Positions 37,618-47,442 are shown, counted from the stretch's first letter. The stretch: 64,000 bases of DNA from Craterilacuibacter sinensis (GCF_009831765.1 NZ_WSSB01000010.1:28759-92758), one strand, 5' to 3'. Made by a program: numbers and translations. The notes: generated by a model not told the origin, from the letters alone.

Positions 37618-38826
37618 ATGCATTTCTCGAGTCTGGTCGACCGCCTAGCGGGCAAACGCACCGATGCCTGGCAAATCCACTATCGCGCGCTGGAAGCGCA
37701 GGCTGCTGGACGGGAAGTCTTTATTCTCAGCGTCGGCGACCCCGACTTTGCCACGCCATCCCGGATCACTGAACGCGCGGTCAGCGCCCTGCGAGCCGGT
37801 GATACCCACTACAGCGAAGTCAATGGCCGACTAGGCTTGCGCCGCGCCATTGCACAGATGCATAGCGCACAGACAGGACAAGCCGTCAGTGCAGATCAGG
37901 TCACCGTGGTCGCCGGCGCGCAAAACGGGCTGTTTGCCACCGCGCAGTGTCTGTGCGAGGCCGGAGACGAAGTACTGGTGCCAGAGCCGATGTACCTCAC
38001 CTACGAAGCAAGCATCCGCGCCAGCGGTGCGACACTGGTGCCGGTCGCGGTGCATGCCAGTGATGGCTTTCATCTGCGGGCGGCAGCTTTTGTCCGTGCG
38101 ATCACCCCCCGCACCCGTGCCATCTTTCTGGCGACGCCGAACAATCCGACCGGTGCGGTCATGCATCATGACGAACTGGCAGCCATTGCTGAATTGGCAC
38201 AAGCCCACGACCTGTGGGTGGTGGCGGACGAAGTCTATGCCGGGCTCACTTTCGAGCAGCCTCATCTGAGCATGGCCAGCCTGCCGGGCATGGCTGCACG
38301 CACGGTAACCATCGGCAGTCTTTCCAAATCTCATGCCATGGCCGGCTGGCGCGTGGGCTGGGTGGTTTCCCCCCCCACGCTGGCCGCGCACCTCGAACGG
38401 CTCGCACTGTGCATGTTGTACGGTCTGCCGGGCTTTATCCAGGAGGCGGCGCAGCTGGCAATCGAAGAGCGCGAGCTTATCGTGAAAACGATGCGCGAGA
38501 CCTACCGTCACCGCCGCGATGTCTGCTATGCGCTGCTATCCGGTGTGGAAGGACTGGCCTGCAGCCTGCCGGAAGCGGGCATGTTCATGCTGCTAGACGT
38601 GCGTGGCAGCGGGCTATCTGCACACGACTTTGCCTGGCAACTGTTTGAAGAGACCGGCGTGGCGGTGCTCGACGCCAGCGCCTTCGGCGACAGTGCCAGC
38701 GGCTTTGTGCGACTGGGCTTTGTACTGGAAGAAGAGCGGCTCGCCGAAGCATGCCGCCACATTGCCGCCTTTTCCCGCCAGTTGCAACGACAGCAACTGG
38801 GCATCGCCAGCGGGAGCGCAGCATGA
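37618..38826 (+). CDS. aruH: AruH-like PLP aminotransferase (arginine:pyruvate type)
   Basis: A 402-residue class I/II aminotransferase. PLP contacts are NNPTGA (about 175-180), ADEVYAGL and the Schiff-base Lys237 in GSLSKSHAMAGWRVGWVV. The N-terminal AWQIHYRALEAQAAGREVFILSVGDPDF and the LALCMLYGLPGFIQEAA stretch closely recall AruH of Pseudomonas aeruginosa, which converts arginine and pyruvate to 2-ketoarginine and alanine. The adjoining aruI-like gene supports this. Activity on other basic amino acids is possible. Confidence 0.8.
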   Translation: MHFSSLVDRLAGKRTDAWQIHYRALEAQAAGREVFILSVGDPDFATPSRITERAVSALRAGDTHYSEVNGRLGLRRAIAQMHSAQTGQAVSADQVTVVAGAQNGLFATAQCLCEAGDEVLVPEPMYLTYEASIRASGATLVPVAVHASDGFHLRAAAFVRAITPRTRAIFLATPNNPTGAVMHHDELAAIAELAQAHDLWVVADEVYAGLTFEQPHLSMASLPGMAARTVTIGSLSKSHAMAGWRVGWVVSPPTLAAHLERLALCMLYGLPGFIQEAAQLAIEERELIVKTMRETYRHRRDVCYALLSGVEGLACSLPEAGMFMLLDVRGSGLSAHDFAWQLFEETGVAVLDASAFGDSASGFVRLGFVLEEERLAEACRHIAAFSRQLQRQQLGIASGSAA

Positions 38827-40418
38827 AAACGCTAGGCATCTACTTGTGCGAGCTGTTGGCCGCCTACGGTGTAGATACCGTGTTCGGCATCCCGGGCGTA
38901 CATACCGTTGAGCTCTACCGCGGACTGGCTGACAGCCCGATCCGCCACATCGGCGCACGCCATGAGCAAAGTCTGGGCTTCATGGCCGACGGCTACGCGC
39001 GGGTAAGCGGAAAACCCGGCGTCTGCCTTGTCATTTCCGGCCCCGGCCTTACCAACCTGCTCACGGCTATGGGACAGGCATACGCCGACTCGGTGCCGCT
39101 ACTGGTTATTTCCGGCGTCAATGCGCTCGGCAAAGCGGGCTCGGGCAATGGTTATCTGCACGAACTGCCCGACCAGCAGGCGCTAGCCAGCCAAATCAGC
39201 GCCTTCAGCCATAGCATCCGCTGCGCCGACGAGCTGCCACAGGTGCTGGCGCGCGCGTTTGCCGTCTTCGATGGAGCACGCCCGCGACCGGTTCATATTG
39301 AAATTCCGCTCGACTTGATGACAGCACCCGCCGGCCACCTGCCGGTTCCACAAGCACCTCCACGTCTCAAGCGCGGTACCGCCGCGCATGAAGCACTGCA
39401 AGACGCCGCACAGCGCCTGCGTAGGGCGCAACGTCCGCTGCTACTGGTCGGGGGCGGCGCCTGCCATGCGGCAGATGAAATTACTCGTCTGGCTGAGCAA
39501 CTGGACGCACCTGTATTGATGACCATCAACGCACGTGGTCTGCTGCCTGCCGGTCACCCGCTGGCACTATCCTGCTCGCCGTCACTGCCGGCCACCCGCG
39601 CACTGATCGAAGACAGCGACGTCGTGCTAGCGATCGGCACCGAGCTTGGGCCGACTGATTACGATATGTACGCAGACGGTGGTTTTTGCGTGCCCGGACA
39701 ACTGATCCGTATCGACATCGACCCGCAGCAGCTCTTTCGCAACCGGGCAGCCGACCTGCCGCTCGCCGGCGACTCGGCGGCTTGCGCCAGCACGCTGAGC
39801 GCCTTGCTGGCAGGCCATCAGGGCAGCACGCATGGCGCTCAGCGTGCGGCACAGACTCGCGCGGCCTTCTGGCAGACGCTGGACGCGCAAAGCCACGCCG
39901 ACCTGCACCTGCTGCTGCGCATACGTGACGCCTTGCCCGAGGCACGCTGGGTAGGCGATTCGACCCGCCTTGTCTACGCCGGCAACCTCGGCTTCGACGC
40001 GCCAGCCCCGCACCACTGGTTCAACGCCTCGGCCGGCTTCGGCGCACTGGGCTACGGCTTACCGGCGGCAATCGGTGCGGCGCTGGCCGAGCCTGCGCAG
40101 ACCGTGATCTGTCTGGTCGGTGATGGCGGCCTGCAGTTCACACTGGCGGAGCTGGGTAGCGCGATCCAGAGTGACGTACGACTGGTACTGCTGCTACTGA
40201 ACAACGCCTGCTATGGCGAAATCAAGAGCGCCATGCAGGCAGCCGAGATCACACCGCTCGGCGTCGACCTGCCCAGCCCTGATTTTGTGGCGCTGGCGCA
40301 CGCCTACGGCTGGCAGGCTGAACGCAGCGATGACGAAGAAGTGATCGTTCATGCAGTGCTGGCTGCAGCCAAGCGCAGCCAGCCGACACTGATCGAGCTG
40401 ACAAGCCGCATGGCTTGA
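38823..40418 (+). CDS. aruI: AruI-like ThDP decarboxylase (2-ketoarginine type)
   Basis: A 531-residue thiamine-diphosphate enzyme. The start overlaps the aruH-like stop by 4 bases. It opens MKTLGIYLCELLAAYGVDTV; Glu48 in ARHEQSLGFMADGYAR activates ThDP, and the ThDP/magnesium motif is GDGGLQFTLAELGSAI ending in LNNACYGEI. The FGIPGVHTVELYRGL and HELPDQQALA segments match AruI, the 5-guanidino-2-oxopentanoate decarboxylase that gives 4-guanidinobutyraldehyde, rather than acetolactate synthase. No FAD-dependent or small regulatory subunit is nearby. Downstream steps (an aldehyde dehydrogenase, guanidinobutyrase) are not in the window. Confidence 0.82.
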   Translation: MKTLGIYLCELLAAYGVDTVFGIPGVHTVELYRGLADSPIRHIGARHEQSLGFMADGYARVSGKPGVCLVISGPGLTNLLTAMGQAYADSVPLLVISGVNALGKAGSGNGYLHELPDQQALASQISAFSHSIRCADELPQVLARAFAVFDGARPRPVHIEIPLDLMTAPAGHLPVPQAPPRLKRGTAAHEALQDAAQRLRRAQRPLLLVGGGACHAADEITRLAEQLDAPVLMTINARGLLPAGHPLALSCSPSLPATRALIEDSDVVLAIGTELGPTDYDMYADGGFCVPGQLIRIDIDPQQLFRNRAADLPLAGDSAACASTLSALLAGHQGSTHGAQRAAQTRAAFWQTLDAQSHADLHLLLRIRDALPEARWVGDSTRLVYAGNLGFDAPAPHHWFNASAGFGALGYGLPAAIGAALAEPAQTVICLVGDGGLQFTLAELGSAIQSDVRLVLLLLNNACYGEIKSAMQAAEITPLGVDLPSPDFVALAHAYGWQAERSDDEEVIVHAVLAAAKRSQPTLIELTSRMA

Positions 40419-40445
40419 GTGCTAATTAAAACAGCAAGGAAAGAC

Positions 40446-40476
40446 AAAAAACCCGATGCCTAGGCATCGGGTTTTT
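40446..40476. terminator. bidirectional terminator between aruI-like gene and the tRNA array
   Basis: A perfect palindrome AAAAACCCGATGCC-TA-GGCATCGGGTTTTT. The A and T tails let it stop both the aruHI transcript (plus) and the tRNA array transcript (minus). Confidence 0.9.
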
Positions 40477-40481
40477 GTTTT

Positions 40482-40558
<77 letters not shown>

Positions 40559-40605
40559 ACAGAGGTGTTTGGCGCAAGCGCCCCGGATTATCTTCCGGTT
40601 GAAAC

Positions 40606-40682
40606 TGGTTGCGGGGGCAGGATTCGAACCTACGACCTTCCGGTTATGAGCCCGACGAGCTACCAGCCTGCTCCACCCCGCG
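40606..40682 (-). tRNA. initiator tRNA-fMet(CAU), array copy 2
   Basis: 77 bases with CCA. The 3' arm of the anticodon stem reads CCGGA instead of CCCGA, giving a G-G clash at 29-41, one of the three G-C pairs needed for P-site initiation. Function is doubtful if the sequence is right. Confidence 0.85.
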
Positions 40683-40727
40683 ACAGGAATTCTGGCACTA
40701 GACCCCGGCTTGTCTACCGGTTAAACC

Positions 40728-40804
<77 letters not shown>

Positions 40805-40849
40805 ACAGGAATTTTGGCACTAGACCCCGGCTTGTCTACCGGTTAAAAC

Positions 40850-40926
<77 letters not shown>

Positions 40927-40968
40927 GCTGAACTGCTTGCTTACCGGTAAAACCGATCCTGCGAAAAC

Positions 40969-41045
40969 TGGTTGCGGGGGCAGGATTCGCACCTACGACC
41001 TTCGGGTTATGCGCCCGACGAGCTACCAGACTGCTCCATCCCGCG
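40969..41045 (-). pseudogene. degenerate initiator tRNA-fMet, array copy 5
   Basis: 77 bases in the same register, CAU still present. U33 is G, U55 of the T loop is G, and G7 is A (clash with C66). U33 and U55 are close to universal, so this copy is probably non-functional or contains sequence errors. Confidence 0.7.
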
Positions 41046-41087
41046 ACTGAACTGCGTGCTTACCGGTAAAACCGATACTGCGAAAAC

Positions 41088-41164
<77 letters not shown>

Positions 41165-41206
41165 ACTGAACTGCTTGCTTACCGGTAAAACCGATACTGC
41201 GAAAAC

Positions 41207-41283
<77 letters not shown>

Positions 41284-41295
41284 ACTGAGAAATGC

Positions 41296-41324
41296 ATAAT
41301 ACTCATCGGGCTGCCGGTTGTCAA
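41296..41324 (-). promoter_or_regulatory. sigma70 promoter of the tRNA-fMet array
   Basis: On the minus strand TTGACA (41319-41324), 17-base spacer, TATTAT (41296-41301): a near-consensus promoter. Transcription would start a few bases before copy 7. Confidence 0.85.
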
Positions 41325-41354
41325 TTTAAATTAACAATTACCCACCGGCAGCCC
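41308..41354. repeat. nested inverted repeats around the tRNA promoter
   Basis: GGGCTGCCGG (41308-41317) and CCGGCAGCCC (41345-41354) are perfect inverted arms. The space between holds a second near-palindrome, TTGTCAATTTAAATTAACAA. The outer hairpin could end uppP transcription; the inner one covers the -35 region and could be an operator. Confidence 0.5.
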
Positions 41355-41363
41355 GACCCTTGC

Positions 41364-42194
41364 TTACACCGTCCAGGCCACCCAACCCCAGTACCAGGAA
41401 GCCAGAATGATCAGGCCAAAGGCGATGCGGTACCAGGCAAATACATTGAAAGTATGACCGGAAACAAAACGGATCAGCCAGCGCACCACAATAAAGGCGC
41501 TGATAAACGACGACACCATGCCGACCGCAAACACAGGGATATCGGCTGCGGTAAACAGATCACGATGCTTGAACACATCGTAAATAGTGGCGGCAAACAT
41601 CGTCGGCACGGCAAGGAAGAAGGAAAACTCGGTCGCCACCTTGCGATCCAGCCCGAACAGCATGCCACCAATAATGGTGGCACCGGAGCGGGAAGTGCCC
41701 GGCACCATGGCGAACACCTGCGCCACACCGACCTTGAGCGCATCTTTCCAGTCCATCGCATCCACGTCATGCACCCGCGGCGGGATATCAATCTGACGAC
41801 GCTCGGCCCACAAAATGATAAAGCCACCAACCACCAGTGCCAGCGCGACGCAAACCGGGTTGAACAGATAATACTTGATCGCTCCGACGGCCAGAAAACC
41901 GATCACTGCCGAAGGCAAAAAGGCGACGATCAGATTGGAAACAAACTTGATGGATGCCGGCTCGCGCGCCAGCATGCCACAGGCGACATGGCTAAAGCGG
42001 GCACGATATTCCCACACCACCGCCAGAATGGCACCTAACTGGATCACCACCTCGAATACCTTGCCGGTATTGTTGTTAAAGCCGATCAGATCGCCGACCA
42101 CAATCAGGTGGCCGGTACTGGATACCGGCAAGAACTCCGTCAGACCTTCAACGATACCAAGCAATAAAGCCTTGGCCAGGATAAGCCATTCCAC
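41364..42194 (-). CDS. uppP: undecaprenyl-diphosphatase UppP (BacA)
   Basis: A 276-residue membrane phosphatase that recycles the lipid carrier for peptidoglycan and polysaccharide synthesis. [16 protein letters not shown] and the second active-site loop [16 protein letters not shown] are the family hallmarks. About eight helices. The start is placed at GTG 42192-42194 ([17 protein letters not shown]), which aligns with the usual MDWLxLLKAxxLG N-terminus; a longer frame would begin in the dsbA terminator. Confidence 0.93.
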   Translation of the reverse strand: MEWLILAKALLLGIVEGLTEFLPVSSTGHLIVVGDLIGFNNNTGKVFEVVIQLGAILAVVWEYRARFSHVACGMLAREPASIKFVSNLIVAFLPSAVIGFLAVGAIKYYLFNPVCVALALVVGGFIILWAERRQIDIPPRVHDVDAMDWKDALKVGVAQVFAMVPGTSRSGATIIGGMLFGLDRKVATEFSFFLAVPTMFAATIYDVFKHRDLFTAADIPVFAVGMVSSFISAFIVVRWLIRFVSGHTFNVFAWYRIAFGLIILASWYWGWVAWTV

Positions 42195-42232
42195 AATCAC
42201 TTCACTTTCATCGAGTACGGAGCATAAAAACA

Positions 42233-42257
42233 CATGTCCGGCCAGCGGCCGGACATG
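42233..42257 (-). terminator. dsbA terminator
   Basis: CATGTCCGGCC and GGCCGGACATG arms around a 3-base loop, followed on the minus strand by TGTTTTTA, 22 bases past the dsbA stop. Confidence 0.85.
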
Positions 42258-42278
42258 AGAGCACAGAAACAGCGGCGC

Positions 42279-42887
42279 TTACTTCTTCTCGGCGCGCACC
42301 TTGGCAACCAGTTCGTCCACCACCTGCACGATGCGCTGCGGCTCGGCCGGCGCGACGGCATACTTGCCGGCTACAACCACCAGCGGCGTGCCTTCGACCT
42401 GATAGTCACGCGTCAGTTTGGCGGCGCGATTGACCGCGGCTTGCATACCGAAAGACTTGAAGGTATCCATGAAGCGCTTGGCATCCACACCCGGCTGTTT
42501 GGCAATCCAGCCGGCCAGTACAGCTTCGTCCCCCAGATTGATGCGCTGCTTCATCACGGCCTCGAAGGCCGGACGGTGCAGCTTCTCCTCGGTGCCGGTC
42601 GCCTTCATCGTGGCCTGCAGCTTGACGAAACCTTCCATATTCTTGCCCCACATCACCTGCTCGCGGCTCACCGCAACATCGGCAGGCTGGGATTTTTTCC
42701 AGCTGGCCATGGCGGGCTCAAGGTTGTAGCAATGGATGCAGCTATAGGAGAAAAACTCCACCACCCCGATTTTACCTGGGGCCGTAGGCTGCGCCTTGGG
42801 CAGCACGTTGTAATCCTTGCCCGCCACAATCGCAGCCTGGGTGAAACCGCTCAATACCATCGCACCAAGTACCAGCCATTTTTTCAT
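42279..42887 (-). CDS. dsbA: thiol:disulfide interchange protein DsbA
   Basis: A 202-residue periplasmic oxidase. Start MKKWLVLGAMVLSGFTQAA at 42885-42887 gives a normal signal peptide. The active site is SYSCIHCYNLEP: CIHC where E. coli DsbA has CPHC. The cis-Pro loop is EGTPLVVVAGKY. It makes disulfides in exported proteins such as type II secretion substrates and pilins. The Ile in the CXXC is expected to alter the redox potential. It follows the SPOR protein gene. Confidence 0.92.
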   Translation of the reverse strand: MKKWLVLGAMVLSGFTQAAIVAGKDYNVLPKAQPTAPGKIGVVEFFSYSCIHCYNLEPAMASWKKSQPADVAVSREQVMWGKNMEGFVKLQATMKATGTEEKLHRPAFEAVMKQRINLGDEAVLAGWIAKQPGVDAKRFMDTFKSFGMQAAVNRAAKLTRDYQVEGTPLVVVAGKYAVAPAEPQRIVQVVDELVAKVRAEKK

Positions 42888-42918
42888 TACGTTTTCCTTA
42901 TCAGTCACGCGTTCTAGT

Positions 42919-43611
42919 TCAGGGTTTCAATAAATTGGTGTCCACACCGCCGGCTTTAAGCTGGGAGCGCACGCGCTCGGCATCTGCCTGACTGGCAAAG
43001 GGGCCGATACGCACACGGTGTAAAATGCCTTTTTCGGTGTCTGCGGTATGAATGCTGGCTTCGACCCCCATCAATGCCAGCTTGGCCTTCATATTGTCCG
43101 CCTCGCCCTCGTTGGCAAAAGCACCGGCCTGCAGGTTGTAACGCTTGGGCTGCGCCACCGTACCTTGCGCTTCATCCTGCTTGCCCGGCAAAGCATCGAT
43201 CTTGCCCGGCAAAATCTTGTAAAAATCGAAACGCTCGCCATCCTGGCTAACCGCCGCCTTGGGCGTCTCCGGCAATGAAGCCGGTGGCAACGACGGAGCA
43301 GGAACAGACAAAGGCGGAAGATTATCTGATGGCGCACTCGCCGGTGGTGTCGCCTCCTGCAAGCCTGCGCCGGGTGCAAGCACCGTCACATCGGGCGCAG
43401 CTTCGCTGGCCGCCTGCTGGCGCTCCATCTGTTTTTCCATATTGCTAAACGGCGTGGGTGCACGATTGAGATACATCATGGTACCGACCACCGCTCCTAC
43501 GCCGACAATCAGACCAATCAGAAGTCCGGTCAGCAAGCTCCCGCCTTTTTTAGGACCGGGCGCAGCACTGCGCGAGGCGCGGGCACTGCTTTTATAATCG
43601 CGATTGCTCAT
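42919..43611 (-). CDS. SPOR-domain membrane protein (FtsN-like)
   Basis: A 230-residue bitopic protein. A basic N-terminal tail is followed by one helix (LLTGLLIGLIVGVGAVVGTMMYL, about residues 27-48), a Pro/Ala-rich periplasmic linker, and a SPOR domain (about 152-228: RYNLQAGAFANEGEADNMKAKL to VRIGPFASQADAERVRSQL). SPOR domains bind denuded septal glycan. The layout matches FtsN-like proteins of betaproteobacteria. True FtsN function is an inference. Confidence 0.85.
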   Translation of the reverse strand: MSNRDYKSSARASRSAAPGPKKGGSLLTGLLIGLIVGVGAVVGTMMYLNRAPTPFSNMEKQMERQQAASEAAPDVTVLAPGAGLQEATPPASAPSDNLPPLSVPAPSLPPASLPETPKAAVSQDGERFDFYKILPGKIDALPGKQDEAQGTVAQPKRYNLQAGAFANEGEADNMKAKLALMGVEASIHTADTEKGILHRVRIGPFASQADAERVRSQLKAGGVDTNLLKP

Positions 43612-43647
43612 TAAAATCCAAAACTTGATAAAAAATCATAGACGAAA

Positions 43648-45153
43648 TCAAATCGCCCCATTGCCCAGCGCACGACGCATCTGCAAAGCCAGCAACACAT
43701 GAGCGCGCCCGATACCGACGGCGTCATCACGATCGGCCAGCGTACGCGCCACGCGCAAAATACGGTGGTAAGCACGCGCCGATAACGCCATACGGCTACT
43801 TGCCGTAGCCAGCACGGCAAGCGCCGCCGCATCCGGCAAGCAAAAGCCATCCACTTCTGCGGCGCTCAGCGCGGCATTCACCTTGCCTTGACGCGCCATT
43901 TGCCGCTGCCGGGCCAACAGCACTCGTGCGCTCACCTGCTCGCTCCCCTCTTCCCGGACACCGCTTTGCAACTCGGCAACCGCTAAAGGCGGCACCTCCA
44001 ACAGCAAATCGATACGATCAAGCAGCGGGCCGGAGATTTTACCCCGATAGCGGGCAATTTGCTCGGGTGTACAACGACAAGCGCGCTGCGGGTGGCCAAG
44101 ATAGCCACAGGGACAGGGATTCATTGCCGCAATTAACTGAAAAGCGGCAGGGAACGTGACCTGACGTGCCGCACGCGAGATACGGATCTCGCCCGAGTCC
44201 AGCGGTTCGCGCAAGGCTTCCAGTACGCGCCGGTCAAATTCGGGCAACTCATCCAGAAACAGCACACCGCGATGGGCCAGGCTGATTTCGCCCGGGCGCG
44301 GGTCTGAGCCGCCCCCCACCATTGCCACCGAAGAGGCCGAGTGGTGCGGGGCTCGAAACGGATGCAGACCCCAGCTTGCCGCCACAAACCCCTGACTGGA
44401 CAAAGATTGCAGCGCAGCGACTTCCAGCGCTTCGCCCTCTGTCAAAGCGGGCAACAAGCCAGGCAGGCGCTGTGCCAGCATAGACTTGCCCGTACCTGGC
44501 GGGCCGACCATCAGCAGGCTATGCCCGCCGGCTGCCGCCACCTCCAGCGCAAGACGCGCCCCTGCCTGCCCCTTGACATCTGCCAGATCGGGGTAGCCGG
44601 TACAAACAGAACAAGGCACAGCGGAAACAGGCTGCAATTGCGCCAGACCTGCCAGATGGGCACAGACTTCCCCCAGTGAACTCGCACCCAGCACGAGCGC
44701 GCCGTCGACACGGGCCGCTTCGGCCGCATTTTGTTGCGGCAGGATAAAACTGCGCCCGGCCGCACGCGCCCCCAGCGCCATAGGCAGGGCACCACGCACC
44801 GGGCGCAAGGCGCCGGTCAATGCCAGCTCGCCGGCAAACTCGTAAGCGGCCAGGGATGATAAAGGAATCTGGCCGGATGCCCCCAACAACGCCAGCGCAA
44901 TCGGCAAATCAAAACGGCCGGACTCCTTGGGCAGGTCGGCCGGTGCCAGATTGACGGTAATGCGCCGCGCCGGAAAATCAAAGCCCGCCATCAGCAAAGC
45001 CGCGCGCACCCGCTCGCGGCTCTCTTTGACCTCGGTGTCAGGCAGGCCAACCAGCGTAAACGACGGCAAGCCGTTGGACAGATGCGCCTCGACCACCACC
45101 TCGGGCGCATCCACCCCGTTCAGCGCACGGCTGATGGCGACCGCAAACGACAT
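43648..45153 (-). CDS. comM: YifB/ComM-family magnesium chelatase-like AAA ATPase
   Basis: A 501-residue protein. The N-terminus MSFAVAISRALNGVDAPEVVVEAHLSNGLP is typical, followed by a Lon-like fold with LAPADLPKESGRFDLPIALALL, AAA Walker A MVGPPGTGKSMLAQRLPGLLP, Walker B GVLFLDELPEF and a C-terminal Mg_chelatase_C region (RAYHRILRVARTLADR). ComM is a hexameric helicase that extends recombination during natural transformation. Start at 45151-45153 lies 4 bases after the ubiK stop. Confidence 0.93.
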   Translation of the reverse strand: MSFAVAISRALNGVDAPEVVVEAHLSNGLPSFTLVGLPDTEVKESRERVRAALLMAGFDFPARRITVNLAPADLPKESGRFDLPIALALLGASGQIPLSSLAAYEFAGELALTGALRPVRGALPMALGARAAGRSFILPQQNAAEAARVDGALVLGASSLGEVCAHLAGLAQLQPVSAVPCSVCTGYPDLADVKGQAGARLALEVAAAGGHSLLMVGPPGTGKSMLAQRLPGLLPALTEGEALEVAALQSLSSQGFVAASWGLHPFRAPHHSASSVAMVGGGSDPRPGEISLAHRGVLFLDELPEFDRRVLEALREPLDSGEIRISRAARQVTFPAAFQLIAAMNPCPCGYLGHPQRACRCTPEQIARYRGKISGPLLDRIDLLLEVPPLAVAELQSGVREEGSEQVSARVLLARQRQMARQGKVNAALSAAEVDGFCLPDAAALAVLATASSRMALSARAYHRILRVARTLADRDDAVGIGRAHVLLALQMRRALGNGAI

Positions 45154-45157
45154 CAGC

Positions 45158-45439
45158 TCAAGACAGGCCGAGGTTAGCCTGCTCCTCGTCCGAACCTGCT
45201 GCCGGGCCATTGGCGGACTCAAGCGCCGACAGGCGGGCCTCCAGCCCGACCAGTTGCTCGCGGGTACGCGCCAACACCTCCTGCTGCACATCAAATTCTT
45301 CGCGCGTCACCAGATCCATTTTGCTGAACGTCGCCGCCATCATGGCCTTGATGTTCTTCTCGATATCCTTGGCCGGGCTTGCGGCGATGGTCTCGTTAAT
45401 TTTGGCGCTGATTTCATCGAACAGTTTTTGGCTCAACAT
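45158..45439 (-). CDS. ubiK: ubiquinone biosynthesis accessory factor UbiK (YqiC)
   Basis: A 93-residue coiled-coil protein starting MLSQKLFDEISAKINETIAASPAKDIEKN. MAATFSKMDLVTREEFDVQQEVLARTREQL is the BMFP signature and forms the C-terminal coiled coil. UbiK binds UbiJ in the soluble ubiquinone-synthesis complex. An ATG eight codons upstream is less likely. It precedes comM, a linkage frequent in betaproteobacteria. Confidence 0.9.
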   Translation of the reverse strand: MLSQKLFDEISAKINETIAASPAKDIEKNIKAMMAATFSKMDLVTREEFDVQQEVLARTREQLVGLEARLSALESANGPAAGSDEEQANLGLS

Positions 45440-45543
45440 CGCAACACTCCTTGATTTCGTCATGACTCAGCTCCCAAGTGTAGCAAAACCGGCCCTGTCG
45501 CGGACAACTGGCAAGAATGCTACATAACTTCAGCACCGCTCTC

Positions 45544-46057
<514 letters not shown>

Positions 46058-46088
46058 AGCCTTCATTTGCTTAAGGGGAGAACAAAAC

Positions 46089-47390
46089 ATGAAAAAACAT
46101 TTCACATTGGCAGCCCTGCTTGCTGCCAGCGCAGTACCGGCCTTCGCCGGTGCGGCGCCAGAGCTGGTTGAAGCCAGCAAGATCAGCGCCGGCGACACCG
46201 CGTGGATGATGACCTCGACCGCGCTGGTGCTGTTTATGACCATTCCGGGCCTGGCGCTGTTTTACGCCGGCATGGTGCGCAAGAAGAACGTGCTGTCCAC
46301 CCTGATGCAGAGCTTTGCCATCACTGCACTCATGACCGTCATCTGGGTCGTGATCGGCTATAGCCTGGCCTTCACACCGGGCAACAGCCTGATCGGTGGT
46401 TTTGACCGCATCATGCTGGACGGCATTACCTTCCTCAAGGACGAAGGCAAGCTGACAGTACACCCGCTGGCCGGCACGATTCCCGAAGCGCTGTTCATGA
46501 TGTTCCAGATGACCTTCGCCATCATTACGCCCGCGCTGATCACCGGTGCCTTCGCCGAACGCATGAAATTCTCGGCCATGCTGGTCTTTATGACTCTGTG
46601 GTCCCTGCTGGTCTACGTGCCGGTTGCACACTGGGTATGGGCACCAGGCGGCTGGATGTTTGACCATGGCGTACTCGACTTTGCCGGCGGCACCGTGGTG
46701 CATATCAATGCTGGTATTGCCGGCCTGGTCTGCTGCCTGGTACTGGGCAAGCGCGTAGGCTACGGCAAAGAACCGATGGCACCACACAATCTGGTGCTGA
46801 CCCTGATCGGCGCCTCCATGCTGTGGGTGGGCTGGTTCGGCTTTAACGCAGGCTCCGCTGTCGCTGCAGACGGACGCGCAGCCATGGCGATGATGACGAC
46901 CCAGATCGCCACCGGCGTAGCGGCACTGGCCTGGATGTTTGCCGAATGGGCGCTCAAGGGCAAGCCGTCGGTACTGGGCATCGCCTCCGGCGCGGTGGCC
47001 GGACTGGTCGCCATCACCCCGGCAGCCGGCTTTGTCGACGCCAAGGGTGCACTGATTATCGGCTTTGTCGCCGGCCTCGTCTGCTACTGGGGCGCCACCG
47101 GTCTCAAACACATGCTGAAATACGATGACTCGCTTGACGCCTTCGGCGTGCACGGCATCGGCGGTATCGTCGGCGCCCTGCTGACCGGCGTGTTGGCGGT
47201 CAAGGAAATCGGCGGTGTAGAAGGCAGCCTCGCCACTCAGGCATTGGGTGCCGGCGTCACCATCGTCTACTGCGCAATCGTGTCCTTCATCCTGCTCAAA
47301 GGCATTGATCTGGTGATGGGCTTGCGTGTGACGGAAGAAGAGGAACGCGAAGGTCTGGACGTACGCCTGCATGGTGAACGTGTGGAATAA
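46089..47390 (+). CDS. amtB: ammonium transporter AmtB
   Basis: A 433-residue transporter. A signal peptide (MKKHFTLAALLAASAVPAFA) is followed by eleven helices. PGLALFYAGMVRKKNVLST is the Amt signature; the two pore His residues are in GTVVHINAG and AFGVHGIGG. It conducts ammonium and is gated by GlnK, encoded 31 bases upstream. Two hairpins follow. Confidence 0.96.
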   Translation: MKKHFTLAALLAASAVPAFAGAAPELVEASKISAGDTAWMMTSTALVLFMTIPGLALFYAGMVRKKNVLSTLMQSFAITALMTVIWVVIGYSLAFTPGNSLIGGFDRIMLDGITFLKDEGKLTVHPLAGTIPEALFMMFQMTFAIITPALITGAFAERMKFSAMLVFMTLWSLLVYVPVAHWVWAPGGWMFDHGVLDFAGGTVVHINAGIAGLVCCLVLGKRVGYGKEPMAPHNLVLTLIGASMLWVGWFGFNAGSAVAADGRAAMAMMTTQIATGVAALAWMFAEWALKGKPSVLGIASGAVAGLVAITPAAGFVDAKGALIIGFVAGLVCYWGATGLKHMLKYDDSLDAFGVHGIGGIVGALLTGVLAVKEIGGVEGSLATQALGAGVTIVYCAIVSFILLKGIDLVMGLRVTEEEEREGLDVRLHGERVE

Positions 47391-47418
47391 GACAGATTTG
47401 CTTGGAGTAAGGGACTTG

Positions 47419-47442
47419 GGGCGCTTCGGCGCCCATTTTTTT
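47419..47442 (+). terminator. amtB terminator
   Basis: GGGCGC-TTCG-GCGCCC with a UUCG-type tetraloop followed by A and seven T residues, about 28 bases after the amtB stop. Confidence 0.92.

Noticed and set aside
38823..40418. Acetolactate synthase large subunit
   Set aside because: Closest resemblance is to AruI; it follows an AruH-like gene and no small subunit or ilv gene is nearby.
46071..47372. 433-codon open frame opposite amtB
   Set aside because: Mirror of amtB with the same span; no homology visible.
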